Positions 50,607 through 59,912 of a stretch of DNA of 64,000 nucleotides are shown here, in pieces. A program made the position numbers and the translations under genes. Numbering within the stretch: position 1 is the stretch's first letter; every line of letters starts with the position of its first letter. This DNA is from Paenibacillus harenae. GTDB lineage: Bacteria; Bacillota; Bacilli; Paenibacillales; Paenibacillaceae. A model generated the notes under the pieces. The model was not told where the DNA came from and searched no databases. It worked only from the letters and a program-made list of their open reading frames with translations. Location of the stretch: NCBI RefSeq assembly GCF_030812415.1, contig NZ_JAUSST010000004.1, positions 1 to 64,000 of the forward strand, in the 5' to 3' direction.

Positions 50607-51545
50607 TTATACCGGAGGGACCGTTTCAATGTTCGTGATTTGATTAAGCGGAATGATCATGAACGTTGTCGTATCGGTAACAAAGGTGGCAAGCGTGTCC
50701 TGGATACTGAATACGGTGCCGGTAAAGCCCGTCGGCAGCCCGGCGGTCATCACGGTAACCAAAGTGCCGTTCAGCAAATACGTCTCCAACAGGGTAAGCA
50801 GTTCGGTAAAGTCCCCTATGAAGGCTGGTCCAGGAGGGCCTTGAATGCCTTGAGGACCCGTAGCTCCTGTAGGTCCCACTGGTCCTTGGATGCCTTGAGG
50901 ACCCATCGGACCAATCGGTCCAAGAGCGCCCGCAGCCCCGGTGGCGCCTGTAAGTCCCCGCAAACCTTCCGGACCTTGCAAGCCTCTTCTTCCTCTCCAG
51001 CCACGCGACTCGCTAAAGCCGCGCGGACCTCTGCGCAGACCTCTAGCTTCCTGAGGTTCTCTCATACATTTGGTAGGCTTAACTTCATGTACCTTTTTAA
51101 CGACATGTTCCTTCTTAACGAGATATACCTTTTTAACGACATGTTCCTTCTTAACGAGATATACCTTCTTGAATCTTTTGATAGCCTTAGCCCGTTTGAC
51201 GATTTTAACTTTTTTGGCTTTTTTAAGTTTTCTGCATTGATGAGGTTTAGGACATATCTCGTGCGATTGTTCATGCTCGCGTTCACGCTCGCGCTCGAGT
51301 CTGCGGCTTACGGGCGGACTTTGGCATTCCAGGAACAATAGTGGTCGGGTTGTAGGGCAACCGCAGTGCTTTCTAGGCATTTTGGCGATTATTTTGTGTT
51401 TGACAGGTTTAGGCCCAGTAAGGTGCGGAATGGGCGCTTGACGTTCATGATGATGATGATGATGTGCCGGAGTCATCTGCCTCGGATCAATGACGTATCT
51501 GCCTTTAATGGAGACGGATGGACGTTTGATATAGACGTTCGTCAT
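50607..51545 (-). CDS. collagen-like repeat protein, probably on the spore surface
   Basis: This 312-residue protein has four parts. A His-rich N-terminus contains six consecutive His (about 28-33). A very basic Lys/Val-rich region (about 105-160) includes two identical 12-residue repeats [13 protein letters not shown] collagen-like G-X-Y region (about 174-243) has [20 protein letters not shown] globular C-terminal domain (about 244-312) ends in [12 protein letters not shown] and resembles tails of Bacillales exosporium or coat proteins. AGGAGG is seven bases before the ATG. There is no signal peptide, which agrees with assembly inside the mother cell. Spore-surface location is inference. Confidence 0.82.
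   Translation of the reverse strand: MTNVYIKRPSVSIKGRYVIDPRQMTPAHHHHHHERQAPIPHLTGPKPVKHKIIAKMPRKHCGCPTTRPLLFLECQSPPVSRRLEREREREHEQSHEICPKPHQCRKLKKAKKVKIVKRAKAIKRFKKVYLVKKEHVVKKVYLVKKEHVVKKVHEVKPTKCMREPQEARGLRRGPRGFSESRGWRGRRGLQGPEGLRGLTGATGAAGALGPIGPMGPQGIQGPVGPTGATGPQGIQGPPGPAFIGDFTELLTLLETYLLNGTLVTVMTAGLPTGFTGTVFSIQDTLATFVTDTTTFMIIPLNQITNIETVPPV
51091..51162. repeat. 36-bp perfect tandem duplication inside the collagen-like gene
   Basis: The 36-bp unit starting ACCTTTTTAACGACATGTTC at 51091 is repeated exactly at 51127-51162. It encodes the doubled 12-residue motif of the basic region. The identity at all positions, including third codon positions, points to a recent duplication and possible length variation between strains. 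Confidence 0.9.
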
Positions 51546-51749
51546 ATGCGTTCCTCCTAATGGTTCGTACTTCTATATATGTATCCTTTTTAAGGATGCG
51601 GGGTTCTGGGGTATACACTATCTTTTGCCGTCTAGCGCGCCTTGGGAGACACTAGCCCTATCGCTTCCACGTGATTCTGCTGCTATTTTTCTCCGCTTAC
51701 GTCATCGGTGTATAATTGTTCTATACCAAATGTCTAATGGAGGCGGAGC

Positions 51750-52457
51750 ATGTATACGATCATGATCGTAGAGGATGACGCGAAGATAGCCGAGCTGCTG
51801 CGCGCGCATATCAAGAAATACGGCAACGAGGCCGTTATTGCCGGCGACTTTCAACATATATTGGATCAGTTCCAGCAGATCAGGCCGCATGCGGTGCTGA
51901 TGGACATTAATTTGCCAAGCTTCGACGGCTTCTATTGGTGCAGGCAGATTCGTACCGTATCGACTTGCCCGATCATCTTCATATCCGCGCGCAGCGGCGA
52001 GATGGATCAAGTGCGGGCGATCGAGAACGGCGGCGACGATTATATGACGAAGCCGTTCCATTATGAGGTCGTCATGGCCAAAATTCGCAGCCAGCTTAGG
52101 CGGGTATACGGCGATTATGCCGCAGCCTCGGCGGAACGGCTCGTTGAACGGGCGGGATTAACGCTTTACCCGGAACGAATGGAGCTTCGCCTAGGGGACA
52201 AGACCGCAGCGTTGACGAAGAAGGAAACGGTGCTTGTAGAGACGCTGCTTAGCCGGTTCGAGCGGTTGGTCAGCAGAGAGACGATACTGGAGAAGCTATG
52301 GGACGACTACACGTATGTGGACGATAACGCGCTCAGCGTCAACATTACGCGCGTGCGCAAGAAGCTGGCGGAACTTGGCATTGAAGGCTCTCTGGAGACG
52401 GTTCGCGGCACGGGCTACCGGCTAAGCGACACCTGGAGCGAGGGGAGGCAGCCATGA
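51750..52457 (+). CDS. BceR-like response regulator (OmpR family)
   Basis: This 235-residue regulator has a receiver domain (VEDDAK at about 7-12, Asp52 in LMDINLPSFDG, Lys in TKPFHYE) and a C-terminal winged helix of the OmpR type (LTKKETVLVETLLSRFERLV, RGTGYRL). GGAGGCGG precedes the ATG. It overlaps the kinase gene by 4 bases (ATGA). Together with the kinase and the ABC transporter downstream it forms a BceRS-BceAB-type module that responds to antimicrobial peptides such as bacitracin. Confidence 0.92.
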   Translation: MYTIMIVEDDAKIAELLRAHIKKYGNEAVIAGDFQHILDQFQQIRPHAVLMDINLPSFDGFYWCRQIRTVSTCPIIFISARSGEMDQVRAIENGGDDYMTKPFHYEVVMAKIRSQLRRVYGDYAAASAERLVERAGLTLYPERMELRLGDKTAALTKKETVLVETLLSRFERLVSRETILEKLWDDYTYVDDNALSVNITRVRKKLAELGIEGSLETVRGTGYRLSDTWSEGRQP

Positions 52458-53443
52458 AGCTGTTTGCCCGCGAACAATGGCCGGTAATAGTTGTCGTTCT
52501 GTTGCAGATGGCAACGGTGACCGTTGTCTTTTACTTGGAAGGATTTCGGAATTGGAAGGTTGCGTTGTACGCTTATTTGCTCGGCTTCTTCTTCGTTGCC
52601 GTTTATTTGGTCTATCGTTATACGAACCATCGGCGGTTCTATGAGGTGCTGTCGAGCAAGCAGATACGGTTGGAAGAGTCGATTCAAAGTCTGGAAGACG
52701 CGCCGCTGCAAGCGGCTCTGGGAGAGCTGCTGCAGTCGCAATACCGCCATTATGAGAAACGAATATTAGAAGACGAGCGCAAGCGGCAGAATCAAATTAC
52801 GTTCATGAATCAATGGGTGCATCAGATGAAGACGCCGCTTTCGGTGTTGGAGCTGCTGCTGCAGGACAGCGACGAGCCGCGAGATATCAGCATGTCCGAG
52901 GAAACGGACCGCATCCGCAAAGGGCTCGAGATGGTGCTGTACATGGCGAGGCTGGAGACGTTCGAGCAGGATTTTCAGGTGGAGACGCTGTCGCTTCGAG
53001 AGCTGGTGAACGATGTGATTTTGGAAAATAAACGGTTGTTCATACGCAGCTTCGTTTACCCGGAAATTCGGATCGAGGAAGAGCTGCGCGTGGAATCCGA
53101 TGCCAAGTGGCTTCGGTTTATTTTGCAGCAGTTGATTGCCAATGCAGTCAACTATTCGTCAGGATCGAAGAAGAAAGTGACGGTATCGGCAACGACGGAC
53201 GATCGGTCGGTTATATTGGAAGTCATCGATCGCGGAGCCGGCATCCCGGCTTCCGATCTATCCCGGGTCTTCCTGCCTTTCTTCACCGGGGAGAATGGAC
53301 GCAGGTTCAAGGAGTCCACGGGCATGGGCCTCTATATCGTGAAGCTGGTGCTGGATAAGATGAACCATGACATTAAGCTCGAGTCGAAGGTTGGCGAAGG
53401 GACAACGGTTCGCATCACGTTCCCATACGCGGCTCGGACATAA
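52454..53443 (+). CDS. BceS-like intramembrane-sensing histidine kinase
   Basis: This 329-residue kinase has two adjacent membrane helices (about 11-29 and 34-54) with almost no extracellular part, so it cannot bind a ligand itself. Phosphoacceptor His123 lies in NQWVHQMKTPLSVLELLL, the DHp sequence of BceS/BraS kinases, and HATPase motifs include LIANAVNYSSGSK, DRGAGIP and GMGLYIVK. In this family the partner transporter signals its activity to the kinase. The start overlaps the regulator stop. Confidence 0.92.
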   Translation: MKLFAREQWPVIVVVLLQMATVTVVFYLEGFRNWKVALYAYLLGFFFVAVYLVYRYTNHRRFYEVLSSKQIRLEESIQSLEDAPLQAALGELLQSQYRHYEKRILEDERKRQNQITFMNQWVHQMKTPLSVLELLLQDSDEPRDISMSEETDRIRKGLEMVLYMARLETFEQDFQVETLSLRELVNDVILENKRLFIRSFVYPEIRIEEELRVESDAKWLRFILQQLIANAVNYSSGSKKKVTVSATTDDRSVILEVIDRGAGIPASDLSRVFLPFFTGENGRRFKESTGMGLYIVKLVLDKMNHDIKLESKVGEGTTVRITFPYAART

Positions 53444-53476
53444 CCCGCAACCTTACAAAGTTGTTAGGTAAATGAA

Positions 53477-53507
53477 AGCTGCGCTCATAGGAGCGGCGGC
53501 TTTTTTG
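53477..53507 (+). terminator. hairpin between bceRS-like and bceAB-like genes
   Basis: AGCTGCGCTC pairs imperfectly with GAGCGGCGGCT over ATAG and six T follow. It looks like a terminator or attenuator that would let the transporter genes be expressed from their own inducible promoter. Confidence 0.65.
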
Positions 53508-53551
53508 GGCTAGACTAGAGCTATCAACGAAATGCGAGGAGAGATCATTCA

Positions 53552-54322
53552 GTGGAGCTGCTGCATGTAAAAAGTTTAAATAAAATATATCCAGGCAAGG
53601 TTGCTTATAAAGCGCTGACGAACGTGGATCTAACGATTCAGAAGGGGGAGTTCGTCGGCATCATGGGCCCGTCGGGCAGCGGCAAAACAACGCTGCTTAA
53701 CATGGTGTCCACGATCGATCGTCCTACTTCCGGCGAGGTGCGCATTAACGGGCAGGACCCATACGAGCTGTCCTCGGAGAAGCTAGCCCAATTCCGCCGC
53801 AGGGAGCTCGGCTTCGTCTTCCAAGCGTTCAACCTGCTCGACACGCTCACGGTAAAGGAAAACATCGTACTTCCGCTAACGCTCGAGGGTATCGAACTGA
53901 AGGAGATGAACAGGCGAGTCGCTTATATGGCGGAGAAGCTTGGCATCAGCGGCATTCTCGATAAGCGTACCTATGAAATATCGGGCGGTCAGGCGCAGCG
54001 TACGGCGATTGCGCGGGCGCTTGTCCATACTCCGAAGCTGCTGCTGGCCGACGAGCCGACCGGCAACCTCGATTCCAAGTCGGCGCGCGACGTAATGGAA
54101 CTGATGGCGCAGCTGAACAGGGAGGAGAATGCGACGACGATGCTAGTAACGCATGATGCAATGGCCGCGAGTTACTGCGATAGAGTCGTGTTTATCAAGG
54201 ATGGCCAATTCTATACCGAGATCCATTGCGGCGACAACCGACCAGCCTTCTACCAAAAAATCATCAACGTGCTTGCCTTGCTTGGAGGGAATGAGAATGA
54301 ATTTTCGACAATTCGCGTTTAA
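53552..54322 (+). CDS. BceA-like ABC transporter ATP-binding protein
   Basis: The 256-residue ATPase of an antimicrobial-peptide detoxification transporter has Walker A GPSGSGKT (about 39-46), Q-loop FVFQAFNLLDTLTVKENI, the signature region EISGGQAQRTAIARAL, Walker B LLLADEPTGNLDSKS and the H-loop histidine in VTHD. These match the MacB/BceA group. The start is GTG with GAGGAGAG upstream. The gene overlaps the permease gene by 26 bases. Confidence 0.93.
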   Translation: MELLHVKSLNKIYPGKVAYKALTNVDLTIQKGEFVGIMGPSGSGKTTLLNMVSTIDRPTSGEVRINGQDPYELSSEKLAQFRRRELGFVFQAFNLLDTLTVKENIVLPLTLEGIELKEMNRRVAYMAEKLGISGILDKRTYEISGGQAQRTAIARALVHTPKLLLADEPTGNLDSKSARDVMELMAQLNREENATTMLVTHDAMAASYCDRVVFIKDGQFYTEIHCGDNRPAFYQKIINVLALLGGNENEFSTIRV

Positions 54323-56213
54323 TAACGTTTATCGCAAAAAACGAACGTACGCCGCTCACTTCATGAGCAGCGCCTTCTCCGTCATGGTGTTCTTCATCTA
54401 CGCGGTGCTGCTCTACCATCCGGATTTCCAGGGACAGCTTGCTTCCAGCAGCGAAACGGCTTCGTACCTTGGGGGGATGGGGCTTAAAGTCTCGCAATAT
54501 TTGATTTTTATTTTCTCGTTCTTGTTCCTGCTTTATTCGACGAGCGCCTTCCTTAAGGTCAGGAAACGCGAATTCGGCATTCTACTTATCCTCGGCATGT
54601 CGGAGAAACAGCGCAAGAAGCTGACGTTTATCGAAAATATGGTGATCGGACTGGCTTCCGTCGTCTGCGGCATCCTCGTTGGACTGATCTTTACGAAGCT
54701 GATTTTAATGGTAAGCTCGCGCATGCTGATGCTCGAGAAGAGTCTCGACTTCTATGTTCCTATTGAAGCCATATGGACGACGGCGGGGGCGTTCGCGCTG
54801 CTCTTCTTGTTTATTTCGCTCCTTACGATGCGGATCGGCAAGCGCAATCAGGTGCTTGATCTCATCAAAGAAGGCGAGAAGCCGAAGCCCGAGCCGAAGG
54901 CGTCATTATGGCTGTCGCTGCTGGCAATTGTACTGATCTTGGCTGGCTATGGGATGGTGTTCTATTTCGTACTCGGAAAAGCGTTCTACTTCCCGCTGCT
55001 TATCGCCGCAGTCGGAAGCGTAATACTCGGCACATACTTCCTGTTCACGCAACTGAGCGTGTATGCGATACGTGCAATGAAGAAGCGGGAGAAGTTCTTT
55101 TTCCGACGGATTAATCTATTGACGTTATCGGATCTGACGTACCGGATGAAGGACAATGCGATAATGTTTTTTATGGTCGCTACTGTCATGGCGGTTGCGT
55201 TCTCGGGGATTGGCGTCTGCCTGGCGGTCGGAGATCCTGTCCGTTCGGAGAAAATGAATCCTTATGCAATCACGTACCGATCGTATCACAACAACAAGCT
55301 GGAGCAAGAGCATATTAAGACGTTTGATGAGAAGTTATCGAGCGGCGGATTCACTTATGAGAAGGCTGCTGTTACGCAAAGGTATACGAACGCAGGTGGA
55401 ATGGTCATTCGGCTTAGCGACTTCAACAAGCTTGCTGCGATGCTTGGCTATGGGCCGGAGAGCTTGTCGAATACGGAAGCGAGCGTCGCGTCGGGGATTG
55501 CATCGCGCAACAATCGAAGCTACGATGACGATGCGCTGCTAACAGCGGTGAGAGAGTGGTCCGGAGCGGACATGACCATAAAGAGTAGGTTTAATGAACT
55601 CATATTAATGAATTACGATGATACGCTAATTGTGCCCGACGAGCTGTTCAATACGATTCCAAAGTCACAGTATGAGCAGGAAAATAGCATCAACAAGACG
55701 GTATACTTTGTCGTGCCAGACTGGTCGAATACTTTAAGCATGAGCCGAGGCTTGGAGGAGCTCATTCCGACACAAAGCGAGACCGGCGAATATTATTATA
55801 CTTTACTCGTCATGGACTGGTATCACGATAAGCAGTTGAACGCGATTTTGTTCATTATTAGCGTGCTCGTCGGCGTCGTCTTCTTCACGTTCGCGGCAAG
55901 CTTCATCTACTTCCGCCTGTATGCGGATCTGGATCGGGACGAGCGGCAATACCAGATGATCAGCAAGCTGGGACTTAGCCGCAAGGAGCTTAAGCGGTTA
56001 GTCACCCGCCAGCTTGTGCTTATGTTCTTCCTGCCGTTCTTGATGGGGCTTATCCATAGCGTCGTGGCGTTCATCAATATGGAGAATCTCGTTCAATATC
56101 CGATGTTCGGCAACGCGGCCAACATTTATATTTCGTTCTTCCTTATTCAGTTAGTGTATTTCTTCATGATCCGCTGGCGTTACTTGCGCCATATGTATCA
56201 GAAGCTGGCGTAA
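54297..56213 (+). CDS. BceB-like ABC transporter permease
   Basis: The 638-residue permease has ten expected membrane helices and a large extracellular loop of about 200 residues (about 310-510) between helices 7 and 8, the hallmark of BceB-type permeases. It begins MNFRQFAFNNVYRKKRTYAA. The longest frame starts at 54153 inside the ATPase gene, but GGAGGG at 54284-54289 selects ATG 54297. The length is close to BceB (about 646). The large loop recognises the peptide-lipid target and signals to the kinase at 52454. Confidence 0.93.
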   Translation: MNFRQFAFNNVYRKKRTYAAHFMSSAFSVMVFFIYAVLLYHPDFQGQLASSSETASYLGGMGLKVSQYLIFIFSFLFLLYSTSAFLKVRKREFGILLILGMSEKQRKKLTFIENMVIGLASVVCGILVGLIFTKLILMVSSRMLMLEKSLDFYVPIEAIWTTAGAFALLFLFISLLTMRIGKRNQVLDLIKEGEKPKPEPKASLWLSLLAIVLILAGYGMVFYFVLGKAFYFPLLIAAVGSVILGTYFLFTQLSVYAIRAMKKREKFFFRRINLLTLSDLTYRMKDNAIMFFMVATVMAVAFSGIGVCLAVGDPVRSEKMNPYAITYRSYHNNKLEQEHIKTFDEKLSSGGFTYEKAAVTQRYTNAGGMVIRLSDFNKLAAMLGYGPESLSNTEASVASGIASRNNRSYDDDALLTAVREWSGADMTIKSRFNELILMNYDDTLIVPDELFNTIPKSQYEQENSINKTVYFVVPDWSNTLSMSRGLEELIPTQSETGEYYYTLLVMDWYHDKQLNAILFIISVLVGVVFFTFAASFIYFRLYADLDRDERQYQMISKLGLSRKELKRLVTRQLVLMFFLPFLMGLIHSVVAFINMENLVQYPMFGNAANIYISFFLIQLVYFFMIRWRYLRHMYQKLA

Positions 56214-56259
56214 GCGGCAAAGGTTGAACTAATCTAGATGATAAATAAAACAAGGTTTA

Positions 56260-56287
56260 GGCTGCTCCAGTCGGAGCAGCCTTCTTC
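56260..56287 (+). terminator. terminator after the BceAB-like genes
   Basis: GGCTGCTCC and GGAGCAGCC pair perfectly over AGTC and are followed by TTCTTC. It lies about 46 bases after the permease stop. Confidence 0.85.
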
Positions 56288-56475
56288 AATTGCAATTGCC
56301 TTTTAATAAAAGTAGCCAGGGATTGGCGGTACATCTTAGAATGAAGGAGTGAAACCTGAATATTTTCAACATTATCCTTAATATCTCATCATTAACTCTT
56401 GCTTAATGCGGCAGTATTGTAAAAGAATCAACATCGAACTGAAGAAGTCACCTTGGCGCGAAGGATCGTGAAACG

Positions 56476-58191
56476 ATGAAACCAAAACGCATTCAAATGA
56501 AAATATTTTTAGCTATGCTTCTCTCTACCGCATTGCCTCTTTCCATAACGTCCGGCATTATATTGTTCCAAGTGTCCCAAACGATAAAAGACGATCGCGA
56601 CTTCGCGCGGATTCGGGTAGAGGAGGATTTGAAGGATCGAATCGACGAGTATGCAAGGAACTTAAATGAAACCGCTTACCAAATCTATTCCAATCCCGGA
56701 TTAATTCGCAGCATAGCTCTAAATGAACCATTTCTGACCGACAGCAGAACGTATGATACGGTCAAAGACATTAGAGAGTTTTTTCTTACCGTTTACAATC
56801 AATCACGATTAACGGACATTATCGGCATGTATATCTTACGGAATGACGGAGAAGAGCTCGGCAGTTTTTACCCGATGTTATATCCGCATCTCGAACCGGA
56901 TTATGTGCGATCGCTTCTGCAAACCGCCGAAGACAAACGATATCAGCCGACGACGGTGTTAAGGTACGACAGCATATACAAGGAACCGATTATCCAATAT
57001 CTTTTTCCCGTACGCTCGCTTGGCAAGCCCGTAGGCTTGCTTGTCATCGATATAAAGGAACAAAACTTCAGAAGTCTGGTGGAACGGTACAACGGCTTCT
57101 ATAAAGGGCATATTGCGATTACCGATAATGAGCGGTTCGTATTGTACCATACGCTGCCTTCTCTAACGGGAAAGGTTTTGGATGCCCAATCATCGGGCAG
57201 CCGCGTCGTGAACATGTCAGTACCGCTTGAAAGCAAAAACCTCACTTTGCGTTACGCTTACGAAATCGATCCAAAGCTGTTGTTATACCGCACATTGGCA
57301 TTTATAGCGGTGGGCGTCTCCGTATTGCTGGCTTTGGTCATTTCGTTATTTTTGAGCTTTGACATCACGAAGCCGATCGTTAACATGCATCGCAAGATGA
57401 CCCGCATCCAGATCGGCGATTACGATGCGAGAGTGGAAGTTCAAACGCAGGATGAAATCGGCTTTCTGGGTAATCAGTTCAACCGAATGGCGGAGACGAT
57501 TAAGCAAATGATCGATCATGATTTGAAGCTTAGACTAATGAATCAAGAATCGCAGATTATGGCGCTTCAAGCGCAAATATCTCCGCATTTTCTGTTCAAT
57601 ACGCTTCAGATGATGTCCGGCATCGCGGATGTGAACCGAGTGCCGGACTTAAAGCTGATTTGCCAGAGCTTAAGCAACATGTATCGGTACAACATGAGCC
57701 TGGCTAGCGAATGGGTCACCGTAAAAGAAGAAACGATGCATGTCCGAAACTATTTAGTCATTATCGGCAAGCGCTATACGGGACGTATTTATTCGAGATT
57801 GGAAATCGCGCCGGAAATTCGCGATTATGCCATTCCTAAGCTCATATTGCAGCCTCTCGTCGAGAATGCGATCGAACATGGCATTCATCCAAGCGCCAAT
57901 AGCCGAGGTCTCATTCGGATTAGCGGGAGAGCGGACAAAGAGGCGGGAATACTGCGATTGTATGTCGCGGACAATGGAAACGGCATGACGGATGAGAAGC
58001 TTGCGGCCGTCAATGAGCTGCTTAAAAGCAATGATTCCCGCGGCAGCGCGGGAAAAATGTCAATCGGCCTTCACAATGTGAACAAACGAATCGGATTGAT
58101 ATGCGGGGAAACATTCGGCGTTACGATTCTTAGCCGCGCGGCTAAAGGAACAATCGTCATTTGCAAACTACCGCTAAAAGAGGGGGGATAG
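56476..58191 (+). CDS. YesM-type sensor histidine kinase (cassette 3)
   Basis: The 571-residue kinase has TM1 at about 8-29 (FLAMLLSTALPLSITSGIIL), an extracellular sensor with a Cache-like look of about 240 residues, TM2 at about 274-296, a HAMP linker (DITKPIVNMHRKMTRIQIGD), His371 in QISPHFLFNTLQMMS and a HATPase with QPLVENAIEHGIH and VADNGNGM. GAAGGA precedes the ATG. It is followed after one base by its response regulator, then by a lipoprotein and two permeases. The ligand is unknown. Confidence 0.93.
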   Translation: MKPKRIQMKIFLAMLLSTALPLSITSGIILFQVSQTIKDDRDFARIRVEEDLKDRIDEYARNLNETAYQIYSNPGLIRSIALNEPFLTDSRTYDTVKDIREFFLTVYNQSRLTDIIGMYILRNDGEELGSFYPMLYPHLEPDYVRSLLQTAEDKRYQPTTVLRYDSIYKEPIIQYLFPVRSLGKPVGLLVIDIKEQNFRSLVERYNGFYKGHIAITDNERFVLYHTLPSLTGKVLDAQSSGSRVVNMSVPLESKNLTLRYAYEIDPKLLLYRTLAFIAVGVSVLLALVISLFLSFDITKPIVNMHRKMTRIQIGDYDARVEVQTQDEIGFLGNQFNRMAETIKQMIDHDLKLRLMNQESQIMALQAQISPHFLFNTLQMMSGIADVNRVPDLKLICQSLSNMYRYNMSLASEWVTVKEETMHVRNYLVIIGKRYTGRIYSRLEIAPEIRDYAIPKLILQPLVENAIEHGIHPSANSRGLIRISGRADKEAGILRLYVADNGNGMTDEKLAAVNELLKSNDSRGSAGKMSIGLHNVNKRIGLICGETFGVTILSRAAKGTIVICKLPLKEGG

Positions 58192-58192
58192 A

Positions 58193-59812
58193 ATGAAGAT
58201 ATTAATCGTAGATGATGAAACCGCCGTTTACGAACATTTGAAAGCGCTGATTCCTTGGGAGGAGTTAGGTTGGTCGATTGCAGGACATGCTTTAAACGGC
58301 GAAGAGGCATGCGAACTCGTCCGATTTCACAATCCGCAGTTGATATTGACCGACGTCCGGATGCCGATCATGGACGGTCTTAAATTTATGGAATGGCTGA
58401 GGCAAACCGGAAATACGGCGGAAGTGATCGTACTGAGCGGACACGGAGATTTCGAATATTCGCGCAAGGCGTTTCTGCTGGGGGCGTTCGATTATGTGCT
58501 GAAGCCCGTTCAGGAGGCAGAGCTGCTTCGAGTGCTCGACCTTGTCGTGGAGAAGCTTCATCAGAACTCCGCGGTGAAAACGGAGCAAATCAGACAAACG
58601 GCGGTTATCCGTTCGGGGCTTTCCGTTCTGACGGATGAGTTGTTTACGCATGCGGTAAGCTCCGGCGAAATTGACGAACATGAATTGTTCGTGAGAGCGG
58701 AGCAATTGCAAATCGAGCTGCCGGAGAACGGGTATTACCTAGCCGTATTAAGGATCCTTAATCAAGAGGAGAAGGTAAACGCGAAATACAAAGGAGACCG
58801 GGGCGTCTTCCATTTTGCCGTCCGCAATATAGTGCGCGAATCGCTGGAGCACGCCTCCAAACTTATCGTTTACAGACAACTGACGAAGTCCAATGAAATC
58901 ATACTGCTCTGCGCTTCCCGTGACAAAGAGGATAAACGGCTTCCCGTGCTGCTGGTCAGAACGCTTCAATCGCTGCAAAAATATCTTCACGTGCATGCGA
59001 AGCTTGGCGTGAGCCTGCACAAAACAAAGCTGTCCAAATTATCGGCGGCTTACCGCGAGGCATCCCATGCGCTCGATTCCATTCCGCTTGACGACAAAGA
59101 GCTGATTGCATATTATGGCGCAGGTACATCAATCAAGCAGGAAGCCGGTATGACTGAGCCGTATTCGGACATTTGGAAACAAATCGGCCTATCGGTCGAG
59201 ATGCTTCTCGAGACGGGTATTTTGAGGGACGGCAAGCTGCTGATGACGAAGCTGAACGAAGCATTCGAAGATAAAGCTTTAGCCGGAATAAGGGGAAGAG
59301 AACTAAAGATATCCGCTTCCGTCCTACTCGAAAAAATCGAAGCGAAAAGCCAGAATGAAGACGTTTTGCTGCTCGTAAGCGAAGGCAAAAACAGGCTTCT
59401 GGAAATGAACGTCCCGCAGCTCAAAGAGCTTTTGACCCAAATATTCGAACGTTTATTGTCGTTGACCGGTAACGAAAGAAGATTAAAAAACGGCAAAACG
59501 CTTATCGAGGTCATTTGCCGCTACATCGAGGAACATTATCGCACCGTAACGCTAGATGATATTTCGCAGCGATTTTATTTGAATAAAAACTATTTTTGCA
59601 CGCTGTTCAAACAGGCGACGGAATTAAGCTTTATGGAATTCGTAACGGAAATTCGCATGAAACATGCCAAGCGTCTTCTTAAAGAGAGCGAGCTAAAGAC
59701 GTATGAAATCGCGGAGCAGGTAGGTTACATGGACCAGCGGTATTTTAGCCAAGTGTTCAAAAAAGCAGTCGGCATGCAGCCTACTCAGTACAAGCGGAAG
59801 GAGCAATCTTAA
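58193..59812 (+). CDS. YesN-type response regulator, REC-AraC (cassette 3)
   Basis: The 539-residue regulator has a receiver domain (VDDET at about 6-10, Asp54 in LTDVRMPIMDG, Lys in VLKPVQE) and a C-terminal AraC domain (LNKNYFCTLFKQATELSFME, VGYMDQRYFSQVFKKAVG). AGGGGGGATA serves as RBS within the end of the kinase gene. A long middle domain of about 270 residues resembles that of the cassette 1 regulator in length. It probably controls the binding-protein and permease genes that follow. Confidence 0.93.
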   Translation: MKILIVDDETAVYEHLKALIPWEELGWSIAGHALNGEEACELVRFHNPQLILTDVRMPIMDGLKFMEWLRQTGNTAEVIVLSGHGDFEYSRKAFLLGAFDYVLKPVQEAELLRVLDLVVEKLHQNSAVKTEQIRQTAVIRSGLSVLTDELFTHAVSSGEIDEHELFVRAEQLQIELPENGYYLAVLRILNQEEKVNAKYKGDRGVFHFAVRNIVRESLEHASKLIVYRQLTKSNEIILLCASRDKEDKRLPVLLVRTLQSLQKYLHVHAKLGVSLHKTKLSKLSAAYREASHALDSIPLDDKELIAYYGAGTSIKQEAGMTEPYSDIWKQIGLSVEMLLETGILRDGKLLMTKLNEAFEDKALAGIRGRELKISASVLLEKIEAKSQNEDVLLLVSEGKNRLLEMNVPQLKELLTQIFERLLSLTGNERRLKNGKTLIEVICRYIEEHYRTVTLDDISQRFYLNKNYFCTLFKQATELSFMEFVTEIRMKHAKRLLKESELKTYEIAEQVGYMDQRYFSQVFKKAVGMQPTQYKRKEQS

Positions 59813-59912
59813 TATTTTAAACAATACCGCGAAGATTATCGCATGGGAGCGGCGCAGCCTTGAAGCTACAATTAGAGATGCAAGGAACAATAAAGGAGAG
59901 GGGATCACACGC

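Noticed and set aside
51091..51162. Tandem repeat as a mobile or regulatory repeat
   Set aside because: It stays in frame inside the collagen-like gene and is explained by duplication of a 12-residue protein motif.
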